Source of the DNA: Doryteuthis pealeii
Taxonomy: Eukaryota > Mollusca > Cephalopoda > Myopsida > Loliginidae
NCBI GenBank assembly: GCA_023376005.1
Contig: CM042147.1
Location: forward strand, 118,646,912 to 118,710,911
Length of the DNA stretch: 64,000 nt
Direction: 5' to 3'
Position numbers and translations under genes: made by a program. Below, piece by piece: positions 24,095-32,777 of the stretch (the first letter of the stretch is position 1; each line of letters starts with the position of its first letter). The notes below the pieces were generated by a model that saw only the letters and a program-made list of their open reading frames with translations, made no database searches and had not been told where the DNA came from.

Positions 24095-24477
24095 GGGGCC
24101 AAAATCCTCAGAACAGTAAAAGGTACTCGGAGAGGGCAGACATCCCTCCTGGGAGAACAGAACTTGACAGCAGCAGAGATGGCTGACAACTAGTGACCAA
24201 CAATTACTACTACCCCAATTAGGGGCCAAAATCCTCAGAACAGTAAAAGGTACTCAGAGAGGGCAAACGTCCTTCCTAGGAGAACAGAACCTGACAGCAG
24301 TAGAGATGGCTGACAACTAGTGACCAACAATTACTACTACCCCAATTAGGGGCCAAAATCCTCAGAACAGTAAAAGGTACTCGGAGAATGGCAGATGTCC
24401 CTCCTGGGAGAACAGAACCTGACAGCAGCAGAGATGGCTAACAACTAGTGACCAACAATTACTACTACCCCCCAATT
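24095..24477. repeat. Three tandem 127-bp repeats
   Basis: GGGGCCAAAATCCTCAGAAC starts at 24095, 24222 and 24349, an exact spacing of 127 bp. Units differ by a few substitutions. The first is preceded by a non-repeat stretch that reads through in one minus-strand frame (23941-24189), but that protein is not recognised. Confidence 0.93.
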
Positions 24478-24479
24478 TT

Positions 24480-25076
24480 GGGCAAATAAACATAGCAGCA
24501 GATCCAACAATGAAAGAGCCTACAACCAGAATTCTTAACCCACACAAGAACTATACAAAAGATAAGTGTTCATGACTTGTTGCTCTCTATATATATGTGA
24601 CTTAAGACTGCTAAAAGCATTAAGTTTTAGACATCTTTTCGCACCACAATAAACCCCTTTTAAAACACAATACTCATCTTGTCTTTTTTCCTTTCTTATG
24701 CCAGAAACTCTATTACTGATGGTCTACAGGGAATTTGATGATTAAAAATAAAACGGTATTCGGATTTCTGGAGAAAGAGAGGAAAAAGAAATAAAAGAGA
24801 GAGAGAGAGAGAGCAACAGAGACTACTGACTACTACAACGAACACTGACAGCACCCCAACATTGGGGGAACATAGCAGCAGACCCAACAACGAATGAGCC
24901 TACAACCAGAATTCTTTCCCCCAAAAGAACTCTACAAAAGATAAGTGTTCATGACTTGTTACTCTCTCTATATATATGTGATTTAAAACCGCTAAAAGCA
25001 TTAAGTTTTAGCAATCTTTTTGCACCACATTAAACCCCTTTTAAAACACAATACTCATCTTGTCTTATGACATAAT
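24480..25076 (+). repeat. Duplicated ~210-bp LTR-like segment
   Basis: 24481-24690 and 24862-25076 are direct copies sharing CATAGCAGCAGA(T/C)CCAAC, AGATAAGTGTTCATGACTTG, a TATATATATGTGA box and a 3' end reading TAAACCCCTTTTAAAACAC then AATACTCATCTTGTCTT. A TATA-like stretch followed by AATAAA-like and GT-poor 3' sequence, in two copies separated by about 170 bp, could be a pair of short LTRs or a tandem duplication. No coding sequence lies between them. Confidence 0.5.
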
Positions 25077-25111
25077 TTCTGTTACCCAAGGTACTGAATC
25101 ATTCCAATAAC

Positions 25112-25275
25112 CTGGTTTGGTTTGGTTGGATTTTGCAGCATGTCAACTCTTAGGATTATTTTATGGTGAAGACGTTTTGTTTTATTCATTCATGCTGGGT
25201 ATCTAATTTTTTTAAAATACATTTTTTGTAAACTCATATAAAAAAAATCTATTTAACCCATAGATGGGATCATAA
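25112..25275 (+). mobile_element. SINE-like family C, 5' part
   Basis: Contains TGGTTTGGTTTGGTTGGATT, a CAGCATGTCAACTCTTAGG variant and CTATTTAACCCATAGATGGG. The 3' half of the family is absent. A similar truncated copy is at 50.53 kb. Confidence 0.6.
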
Positions 25276-25624
25276 GTCATTGGTTAGCCCAACAACCCGA
25301 GTTCTGAAATTTTGTCCAGGTGTGGATTATGTTAAAGTTAGACAATCCCCCAAAATTTGAGCTTCCAATTCCAAAGATTGGCCGAGTTATGTCGATTTTT
25401 AGCTCTCCAAATTTAGTGGTGTTTGTGAAAAATGGCGACTTTTTGTAATCTATTTTTGATACTTTCATTAATATCTAAAAATTGGTTAACTTTAAGACTT
25501 TTCTGATAACATTTTTGGATTCCTTGGGCCGAAATGCTTTTATAAACCAATTTTTAAGAGTAGGGAAGCTCTAGAACTCATTTTACAGACAAAAAATAGA
25601 TGACAAAAGTAGCCATTTTTCACA

Positions 25625-25643
25625 AAACCCATCACACACACAC

Positions 25644-25678
<35 letters not shown>

Positions 25679-26044
25679 ATGAAAATGGAAGTGAATCCGA
25701 CGGTATGTTGAAAAGAGAAATAAAGGAAAGAAAGTATAGAATGGATAAAACAGGATATTTTAATTAATTTTACTTACACGTGTTTCGGTCAGGAGTTTAT
25801 CCAACAAATTCTATTTAAAAAAATAAGGATTTACTCTGAGGAAGGTCGATATTTCTTTGTGTGTGGAACATTTCTACATTTTTTCTATTATTATTATTAT
25901 TATCATTTCATTTGTTATTTAAAAATAATAATAGTTTGAATAATGTACAGATGGATAAACTCCAGACCGAAACACGTGTAAGTAAAATTGATTAAAATAT
26001 CCTATTTTATCCATTCTATACTTTCTTTCCTTTATTTCTCTTTT

Positions 26045-26076
<32 letters not shown>

Positions 26077-26077
26077 T
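25625..26077. repeat. Inverted dimer with half-hammerhead motifs, flanked by (CA)/(TA) arrays
   Basis: The arm at 25680-25810 is repeated inverted at 25948-26050. Each arm carries, reading outward, ACTCC..GACCGAAACACGTGT + AAGTAAAATT. GAAACACGTGT equals the GAAA plus palindromic stem III of the intact hammerheads at 56.3 kb, but CTGATGA is not found upstream. TA arrays adjoin both outer ends (25655-25679, 26050-26077). Confidence 0.75.
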
Positions 26078-26079
26078 CC

Positions 26080-27040
26080 TTTGGAATCCAGAAGAAGCTA
26101 AGAACAGAATTTGTATATTGTATCAAATAAAGAAACTCAAAACATGTTTTTTTTTTTAGAAAATCTAAAATAAACAAACCTTTATTTAGTTAAAGATTTT
26201 CACATGTATTTTATTCAAATTCTGTTTACAAAAATAATTCAATGTGTTCACACTGCCACCATGAAAAAAACAATGATAAAAAACTAAAATATTTCAAAAC
26301 GTAAAATTCAGTAAGAAAAATCCCTGAATATCATTCGGCAAAATATAGTTCAGTATGTTTTTTTTTTTTTCTCTCAACAGATTTTATACTCTTAGTTAAC
26401 TCTACAACCACATTTAACAGCATATAAGACCCCAAGTTACTCCAGCTTAATTCTATAATACTATAACTTATAAACTATTATTAACTACTAGAAGCGGCTA
26501 GGTAGAAGGGAGGGATCAAAAAGTTAGTCTCGCAGATCCATTATGATTGAATCTCGAGTTGGATCATTGCAGGATGCCCCATTAAAACCCCTACAACAAA
26601 AAACAAAAACACCTTGCGTTGATCCAGACACTATGAAAAGAAAAATTAATGTCTCCTATTCGAAATACAACATGCAAAAAAAAATAAAAAATTCCATGCT
26701 ATTATCATTTAAATTTTATTTTTCAATTTCCTGGAGATATTTAATGTGTATATATATACTTTGTCGTCAATTGTTTTATTTTTCGAAGTTTCCTCCGGAT
26801 ATACAGATTCACATAACTGCCCTTTATATATGTATAGATAACTCTATAGCACTATATCTTAATTCTAACTTATATAAGTTATATAATTATTTTACTTCTA
26901 ATAAATAAATAAAAAAAATAAATGGATAATAAATGAAATAATAATAAAAAAAAGATTATTTTTAAAATTTTGGGTTGTATTATGTAATTATTTTGCCTAA
27001 AAAAAAAAAAGTAATGTATAATAAGTAATTGAGAGTTACC
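26080..27040. other. A+T-rich stretch without recognised element
   Basis: Homopolymer A and T runs and short AT-rich words. A 121-codon frame at 26543-26908 has low-complexity I/Y/F/K-rich content typical of AT-rich noncoding DNA, and I do not call it a gene. Confidence 0.6.
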
Positions 27041-27044
27041 CCCC

Positions 27045-27175
27045 CTATATTATTATTACTGCCCCTTTGGGGGAACTCTTTGGTGATTCTAAGAGTATAT
27101 AAACTCTCAGTAAACAGTAACATTATTCTAAGAAGAATAAAGCTTTCTTAAGCCTATCCATGTTTTCATTTATCA
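27045..27175 (+). promoter_or_regulatory. TATA box followed by AATAAA, LTR-like
   Basis: AGTATATAAACTCTCAG is followed about 30 bp later by GAAGAATAAAGC. The close TATA-to-polyadenylation spacing resembles the U3-R region of a short LTR. No paired copy or TG/CA ends were found, so this is only a candidate. Confidence 0.25.
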
Positions 27176-27489
27176 TTACAAAATGTATGGGTATGGACTT
27201 TCGGACCATCCTGTACATAATGTCTGATTAAACATACACCTACCAGAGGGCTCAATTTTACATATAAGATCTGATTTTCTGAGTCATTTTTTAGGGAGCA
27301 GGTTGTGGGGGTCTTTTATGCCATCAAATACGGTAAATGTTCCTGAGGTTGTAATAATGGGAAAAAGATACTACAGATGAATATTTCATAATAAAATTTT
27401 TAAAAAGTTGGAGCATCAGTCAGACAAAACAACTACACCATCTCTAATATTTCATCACATATGACAGAAAAAAAAAGTATTATTGATTA

Positions 27490-28056
27490 CACAGTCACAG
27501 TATTGCCCATAAATAAGTACACCCCTAACAATTTTCTTTTATAAAAAGTTAATTTTATTCTAAACCAAAGATAACAGGATTTTTATTTCTAAAGCAGGTG
27601 TTTCTCGACCAGGGATGCGAGCATCATTCCAGGGGGTGCGAGAAGTGTCTGTTCAAATTTAGATTAAATTTCTTTTGTAATTAATATTATTTATATTTTC
27701 ATTTCTTTATTTCAGATTATTATTAATAACCCTTCATCATGTCGAAGAACATATTACATGTTATATTAGATTTAGAGAGTGAAATATATATGATCTTTTG
27801 ATGAAACTGTAGTATGGATTTACATTCTATATTTTTGGACAATAGTATAAACTGTAGTGGTGTGGGGTCAGAGCAAAACTCTTTTAAGGGTGCGGGAATA
27901 GAAAAAAGTTGGGAACCACTGTTCTAGCGGAACATTATACAATCAAAATGGATATTATTAGGTATTATCAAGTATCATTATTACCAAACTCTACAACATT
28001 GAAACTCTGTAACCAAAAATACAAATATGTTGCAATCCAAAAATAAGTACCCTTAT
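27490..28056 (+). mobile_element. Tc1-like remnant, left part, interrupted by a hAT MITE
   Basis: ACAGTATTGCCCATAAATAA followed by GTACACCCCTAAC and TAAAAAGTTAATTTTATTC. The same words occur inverted at 29465-29535 and direct at 41.67-41.75 kb. The end sequence resembles Tc1-family terminal repeats (ACAGT...AAGT). No transposase remains. Confidence 0.55.
27595..27921. mobile_element. hAT-like MITE
   Basis: Starts CAGGTGTTTCTCGACCAGGG and ends GTTGGGAACCACTG, whose reverse complement CAGTGGTTCCCAAC matches the start apart from a few bases. This is the terminal repeat style of hAT elements. The flanks TTCTAAAG and TTCTAGCG fit a decayed 8-bp target duplication of the hAT type. No transposase is encoded. 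Confidence 0.75.
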
Positions 28057-28340
28057 ATGTATTTACCAACCCCTCTGCAGAAGTAGGATGCGGCACAAGG
28101 TCAATTTCTTAAGCAGAATTTAACAGAGTTTGAAAACTTTTTTTCTTCTCCTAGACTGGTAACCATTCCAAGGTTAAAGTGTCCAGTGTACTCTACTATT
28201 TATCCATAGCTGGAGGGAGAATAGTTGGATTCATACCTTTTCCAAGAGTATTAATGCTATATAAAATGCAAACAACATTGTCCAGGATTTGAACTTGAGT
28301 TACTGTGTTCATTTCCTATGATGATAACCATTACACCTCC
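28057..28340 (-). mobile_element. SINE family B copy
   Basis: Minus-strand tRNA-like head (TGGTTATCATCATAGG variant, CAAGTTCAAATCCTGG), body with CTCTTGGAAAAGGTATG and CTCCCTCCAGCTATGG, tail at the left TA-rich side. Confidence 0.8.
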
Positions 28341-28364
28341 TTATATATATATATATATATTTAG

Positions 28365-28839
28365 GAGATTATGTGCTTAATTGAAGTCATACCTAATTTG
28401 TAAATTAATTAGTTATAATTAAATGAATTGTCGGCTATTGCCATCTCAAACAGATTGTTTGTCTACTTCATACTGTCGTGCTGTAAGTCAACCAAAAAAA
28501 GTGCGATATATATATATCAGTTTAAAATAAACGAGAAATCTGGGTAAGCCAGCTTGGTGTAATGGTTAGAGTCCCCGCCAGTCAGCCTGACAGGTAGGAT
28601 TCAAATAACGCACAAAGCACTGCCCTGTCTATAGCTCTGCTGATGAGGCCTAATAGACTGAAATGTACATACAGAGATTGACTTTTTCTCGATTTGTTTA
28701 TGCCTTACATTTAAACTGATATGCACGCCTAATTCATTTAATCATAACTAATTAAATTACAAATTAGGTACAACTTCAATTAAGCACATAATCTCCTAAA
28801 AATTGTCGGATATCGCCATCTCAAACAGATTGTTTGTCT

Positions 28840-28846
<7 letters not shown>
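28365..28846 (+). mobile_element. Hammerhead-carrying SINE with tRNA-Asp-like head, flanked by inverted tails
   Basis: From about 28545: a tRNA-like head with A-box TGGTGTAATGGTTAGAG (28555-28571), an anticodon-arm region CCCCGCCAGTCAGCC resembling tRNA-Asp, and B-box-like GGATTCAAATA (28598). Then the hammerhead (28635-28676), a short body and a tail with CAAATTAGGTACAACTTC and AATTAAGCACATAATCTCC. The same tail lies inverted at 28365-28430, so the element is bracketed by inverted copies of its own 3' end. A (TA)n array follows. The relative at 53.9-54.25 kb has the same layout on the minus strand. Confidence 0.75.
28635..28676 (+). ncRNA. Hammerhead ribozyme, type I (stem II damaged)
   Basis: Helix I CTCTG (28635-28639) pairs with CAGAG (28672-28676). 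Core CTGATGA 28640-28646. Stem II 28647-28659 reads GGCC..GACT, with one mismatch and one wobble compared with the perfect stem at 54.09 kb. GAAA 28660-28663. Stem III palindrome ATGTACAT 28663-28670. Predicted cleavage after A28671. The core and helix I are intact, but the stem II damage probably weakens activity. A short palindromic stem III implies dimeric folding, as proposed for other animal type I hammerheads. Confidence 0.75.
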
Positions 28847-28878
<32 letters not shown>

Positions 28879-28893
28879 TTAAGAATGGAAATG

Positions 28894-28936
28894 AGTAACC
28901 TACTCGAGTTTCATCGATAGATTCTTCAGGGTTACT
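28894..28936 (-). ncRNA. Hammerhead ribozyme, type I, left arm
   Basis: Minus strand: AGTAACC (28936-28930) + CTGAAGA (28929-28923) + stem II ATC-TATC-GAT + GAA + palindromic stem III ACTCGAGT (28909-28902) + A (cleavage) + GGTTACT (28900-28894). Helix I pairs 7 of 7. All conserved core positions are present, with A at the variable position of CUGANGA. Confidence 0.85.
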
Positions 28937-29125
28937 TTTAAATTAATCGAGTTTACGATTAATCTTTGGTGTTATAAACATGCCCGTTGGAATGGGACTT
29001 AAATTTAGTAGAGGAACGCTTGTTTACATTTAATGTAAACAAGCGTTCCTCTACTAAATTTAAGTCCCATTCCAACGGGCATGTTTATAACACCAAAGAT
29101 TAATCGTAAACTCGATTAATTTAAA

Positions 29126-29168
29126 AGTAACCCTGAAGAATCTATCGATGAAACTCGAGTAGGTTACT
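29126..29168 (+). ncRNA. Hammerhead ribozyme, type I, right arm
   Basis: Mirror copy: AGTAACC 29126-29132, CTGAAGA 29133-29139, stem II 29140-29149 (ATC/GAT), GAAA 29150-29153, stem III palindrome ACTCGAGT 29153-29160, predicted cleavage after A29161, GGTTACT 29162-29168 completing a 7-bp helix I. The short 3-bp stem II is the weakest part. Confidence 0.87.
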
Positions 29169-29306
29169 CATTTCCATTCTTAAATAAATTTATGCTCTAC
29201 ATTGTATTGAGCACTTTGTATTTGTTTTTTCTCAACCTTAACCTCTGGATATTGTGCGCTTCCAACGATCGTTCTTATACCCACCGGTAAGTTAATACTT
29301 ATACAT

Positions 29307-29308
29307 AT

Positions 29309-29352
<44 letters not shown>
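29307..29352. repeat. (TA)n microsatellite
   Basis: Long TA array 120 bp beyond the hammerhead palindrome. Further TA arrays in this cluster are at 28341-28361, 28842-28874, 29539-29573, 30407-30450, 30880-30914, 31473-31512 and 31889-31916, most of them touching inverted-dimer elements. Confidence 0.95.
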
Positions 29353-29355
<3 letters not shown>

Positions 29356-29464
29356 ATTTCATTTTTTGTTACAGAGTTTCACTGCTGAAAAGTGTGGTAA
29401 TGAATACTACCTAATAGTATCTATGTCCTAGTAGAATTTTTTTTAAAGATCCTACTATATTTTG

Positions 29465-29534
29465 GTTTAGAAGAAAATTAACTTTTTATTAACAATTATT
29501 AGGAGTGTACTTATTCATGACCAATAAGTATACT

Positions 29535-29535
<1 letters not shown>
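29465..29535 (-). mobile_element. Tc1-like terminal fragment
   Basis: Inverted counterpart of 27490-27590: minus strand GAATAAGTACACTCCTAA then AAAAAGTTAATTTTCTTC and TAAACC. Confidence 0.5.
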
Positions 29536-29576
<41 letters not shown>

Positions 29577-29589
29577 TAAGAGTAAGGAA

Positions 29590-29775
29590 ATGAATCCAAA
29601 GGTATATGTATAGATAAAAGGGTATGCAAACAAACAATGCTGTTAAAATGAAAATATTTTATATCATATTCATATTATTTTATATCATATTCAATATTAG
29701 CTATGAATATGATATAAAATATTTTCATTTTAACAGCATTGTTTGTTTGCATACCCTTTTATCTCTCTCTCTATA
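29590..29775. repeat. Inverted dimer, no ribozyme core
   Basis: Arms with GGGTATGCAAACAAACAATG and CTGTTAAAATG (about 29618-29672) are repeated inverted at 29703-29762 around an AT-rich middle. Outer ends run into TA arrays or (CT)n. I find no CTGANGA..GAAA pair. Confidence 0.85.
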
Positions 29776-29814
29776 TATATGTATGTATATATATTAATAT
29801 TGATAATATAGTTT

Positions 29815-30055
29815 GCTATGTTTATAAGTAAAAAGTGCTCAATATCATTGATAGAGCATGTATATCTGAGTTAGGGTAGCAAAGACACAAAGTCAATGGC
29901 ACTTACTAAAATAGCAGTTCCTTGTCTATGCGATTTTCAAACCAAGACTTTGTTTGAAAATTGCCTAGGTGAAGAACTCTCATTTACCAAGCGCCATTGA
30001 CTTCATGTCTTTGCTACCCTAATTTAGATATATATATATATCTAAAAACTATACC
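29815..30055. repeat. Inverted dimer of family F
   Basis: Left unit TTAGGGTAGCAAAGACAC then AAAGTCAATGGC; right unit contains GCCATTGACTTCATGTC then TTTGCTACCCTAA. The outer module GCTCAATATCATTGATAGAG recurs at 36.03 kb and, inverted, at 40.59 kb. No complete hammerhead core was found. Confidence 0.8.
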
Positions 30056-30404
30056 ATCTGTTAATATGATTTTGATGGCAAAAAATTTATATATATGTAG
30101 TAATGAAGTCATTTGAAATGCTAAACAGTTATTGAAACTGGTAAAAATTAAACATAAATTCCTGAAGATTTTTTTAAAAAGATTTGTGACAAGTTATTGG
30201 CCTTTGATTTCTATTAAGATATACTGCTGTATAAAAATAGATGTTATAATGTTTGGATAAAGACATTACTTATAATATATATAAGTACTAGTTTTTTTTT
30301 TAATAGTATTATGAAATGAAAAAGCATTATCTATAATTTTAATGAATCATGCACAAACTTGAAACATGGTAAAGATTCCATAATTCAAGTTTAAAGTTCA
30401 TATA

Positions 30405-30455
<51 letters not shown>

Positions 30456-30673
30456 CAAATGTGGTTGGCTATCCCAGACTTATAGCCAGACTCATCAATC
30501 AAAACAGTGGACTTATGATCTCTATGAGGCAGAAATATCAGGTGTATAGTAATAATATTGGGCTTATAGGTTCAAAGCATTAAACATATAGCTTTTTGAC
30601 AGTAATAGATTTTTATGTTTAAAGACATAGAGTAATAATAATAATAATAATAGTAGTAGAGGAAAAGTGTTAA

Positions 30674-30715
30674 GGATCTACCATGGTTTCAATCCAAATA
30701 ATTTCATCAGGACCC
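30674..30715 (-). ncRNA. Hammerhead ribozyme, type I, left unit
   Basis: Minus strand: GGGTC (30715-30711), CTGATGA (30710-30704), stem II AATT..GATT (four pairs, one wobble), GAAA, perfectly palindromic stem III ACCATGGT (30687-30680), A (30679, cleavage), GATCC (30678-30674). Helix I has five pairs including one G-U. Confidence 0.82.
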
Positions 30716-30815
30716 AACCCCACACTTAACTAAGTCGATGTAATTTCTTACTTAAACTGAGATACATTTCTTTTCCTAAATGTAAAACTACATTAACTTA
30801 ATTAAGCGTAGGATT

Positions 30816-30857
30816 GGGTCCTGATGAAATCATATGGATTGAAATCATGGTAGACCC
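30816..30857 (+). ncRNA. Hammerhead ribozyme, type I, right unit
   Basis: GGGTC 30816-30820, CTGATGA 30821-30827, stem II AATC/GATT with ATATG loop 30828-30840, GAAA 30841-30844, stem III ATCATGGT 30844-30851 (one wobble), predicted cleavage after A30852, GACCC 30853-30857. Helix I is perfect. Compared with the left unit, helix I and stem II pair better and stem III slightly worse. Confidence 0.84.
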
Positions 30858-30876
30858 TTAACTATTTTTCCTTAAC

Positions 30877-30916
<40 letters not shown>

Positions 30917-31129
30917 TATCTCCAAATTCACCTGTGGATTTTGAAAATAGAATAAAAGTTTTAATTTTTTATTTTCATAAACTTATCATTTTTTAGAATA
31001 TGTAAATTGCAATATTTTTGATAATTGAAGTAAATATATTTCATTATGTAAATTTTTCAATGCTACAAAAAATTAACAAATTACTAACAAATATGCATGT
31101 TTTTTAATTTTTTTTTAAAATACCTAAGT

Positions 31130-31470
31130 GACTTTTAGGACACCCTGTGTATGAATATAATTAAAATCGAATGGTTTAAAATCTACCTCCATTCTGTTCA
31201 ATTTTTGTTGTTTTAAAGTGCTCAACAAAAATAGAAGCAAATATACTGCAGTTACGTGCTTGGTGGATTTAATGGTAATATTTGCACCTATTTTTTAGCA
31301 CTTTAAAACAACAAAATTCAAACAGAATGGAGGTACATTTTAAACCATTCAATTTCAATTGTCTATTTAGCTTTTTTATATTGAGCACATTTTAATTGAT
31401 TTTAGTGAAAAAATCCTGAAGTAAATAAGATTGTATACTTATCTGCTTGGTGGATTTAATGGTAACTGCA
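31130..31470. repeat. Inverted repeat next to a mariner-like end
   Basis: GGACACCCTGTGTATG at 31138 resembles a mariner-type terminus. It is followed by inverted arms: ACCTCCATTCTGTTCAATTT with TTGTTGTTTTAAAGTGCT, and AGCACTTTAAAACAAC with CAGAATGGAGGT. GTGCTTGGTGGATTTAATGG and a close variant flank the inner region as direct repeats (31257, 31441). Confidence 0.7.
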
Positions 31471-31508
<38 letters not shown>

Positions 31509-31534
31509 TATATGAATTTAATATTTTTAGAAAA

Positions 31535-31862
31535 AACAAATGATGTTAATAGTTTGCTGACAGAATCTGTTTCAACCTTTTTAATAGAGTGGTCTTCATC
31601 AAGAGCAAAATATGAAGGAAAGACGAAAAAATAACCGTTAGAAGGAGGGGTTCCTTCTAACAGTTATTTTTTTCGTCTTTCCTTCATATCTTGATGAAGA
31701 CCGCTGGTTTTCAATGCTGGAATTTTTTTTTTTTAAATGCGTATTCTGTGTTAAAATTTGAATTAAATTAAATTTTATTTTAAAAAAACAGAAGCATTAT
31801 AATCCATAATGTCAGCAAACTATTAACATCATTTGTTTTTTCTAAAAATGTTAAATTCATAC
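31535..31862. repeat. Inverted dimer with decayed hammerhead-like motifs
   Basis: Outer arms share GAAAAAACAAATGATG then TTAATAGTTTGCTGACA; inner arms share TATGAAGGAAAGACGAAAAA. The minus copy near 31605-31560 reads TTGATGA, AGACC..GGTT, GAAACAGATTCTGTC: GAAA, a 5-bp palindromic stem III and C17 are present, but the first core base is T instead of C. The plus copy near 31690 keeps TTGATGAAGACC but has lost GAAA. Confidence 0.75.
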
Positions 31863-31884
31863 TGTCAGATTAACTTCCATTTAC

Positions 31885-31922
<38 letters not shown>

Positions 31923-32284
31923 TAACATCTATGATATTTCAGCAAGTATTAGTAATGTTATAAGTAGAATACCAGTACTTATTGCTCAAAAAGAAGGTAA
32001 ATTCCATATAACCAAACAAAATTTTGTTGGTAGAACTGAACCCGAAGAAAAGAGGAAAAACATAGGGGGTGTAAAAAATGGCAATAGAAAAAAAAGAGTC
32101 ATGGATCTACAAGGTCTATTTCAGCAGCACTAAGTACACAGATGTAACAATGCTACTATGCATGTACATCTAAGAAAATCAGTTGTCCCCCACCCCCAAC
32201 CTCTTCTTTTATGTTATGGATTTTAGACTTGTTTAATGAGAGCTGAAGAATGGAATAGCCAAAACATTGTTTTCATAATATCAA

Positions 32285-32640
32285 ATACAAGAGAAAAAGA
32301 GAAAAGAAAGAAAGAAAAGCAAAAGAAAAAAATAGAAAGGAAAAAAAGAGGAAAAGAAGAGGAAAAGAGAAAGGAAAAGAGAAAAAGAGAAAAGGAAAAA
32401 AAGAAAAAAGAAAAAAGAAAAAAAAGAAAAAAGCAAAAAGAAAAGAGAAAAAAAGCAACAAAAAAAGAAGAAAAAGAAAATAGAAAATAGAAAAAAATAG
32501 AAAAAAGAAAAAGAAAGAAAAAAGAAAAAAAGAAAAAAGAAAAAAGAAAAAAAAAAAAAGAAAAAGAGAAAAAGAAAAAGAAAAAAAGAAAAAGAAAAGA
32601 AAAGAAAAGAAAAGAAAAGCAAAAAAAAAAAAAAAAAAAG
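32285..32640 (+). repeat. Polypurine GAAAA-rich tract
   Basis: About 350 bp almost free of pyrimidines on the plus strand, built from GAAAA, GAAAAA and AGAGA words. All long K/R/E-rich or F/S/L-rich frames across it are low-complexity artefacts. Confidence 0.95.
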
Positions 32641-32777
32641 CTGTTTAATGGTCCAAACAAAATTAGGAATGTTAATGACTGTTCTCAAAGACAATATTAT
32701 GATGAGTGAGAATAAAATGGTTGTGTAAAAGTTTTTTGTTATTGAATTTGTATTTGTATTTGGATTCAATCAAATCT

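Larger units (their letters stand above)
28872..29188. repeat. Near-perfect 317-bp palindrome (inverted dimer)
   Basis: Two arms of about 158 bp meet at GTTTACATTTAATGTAAAC near 29030 with essentially no spacer. The left arm is the minus copy and the right arm the plus copy, and no mismatches were noticed by eye outside the ends. Each arm carries one complete hammerhead whose cleavage site points outward. The left end abuts a (TA)n array (28842-28874). Confidence 0.93.
30650..30882. repeat. Inverted dimer with two hammerheads
   Basis: Two units of about 110 bp, minus then plus, sharing TTAAGG(A/G)TCTACCATGG, CATCAGGACCCAA and CTTAATTAAGT-like words. The right end abuts a (TA)n array (30880-30914). 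The arms differ at several positions, so each can be scored separately. Confidence 0.88.

Noticed and set aside
23941..24189. 82-codon minus-strand frame
   Set aside because: Reads smoothly but overlaps the first 127-bp repeat and has no motif I recognise; not strong enough to call a gene.
26543..26908. 121-codon frame
   Set aside because: AT-rich, isoleucine/tyrosine/asparagine-heavy, no recognised motif, no neighbours; typical chance ORF.
32223..32769. 145- and 162-codon F/S/L-rich frames and an 84-codon K/R/E frame
   Set aside because: Pure translation of the GAAAA-rich tract; no compositional sign of coding.
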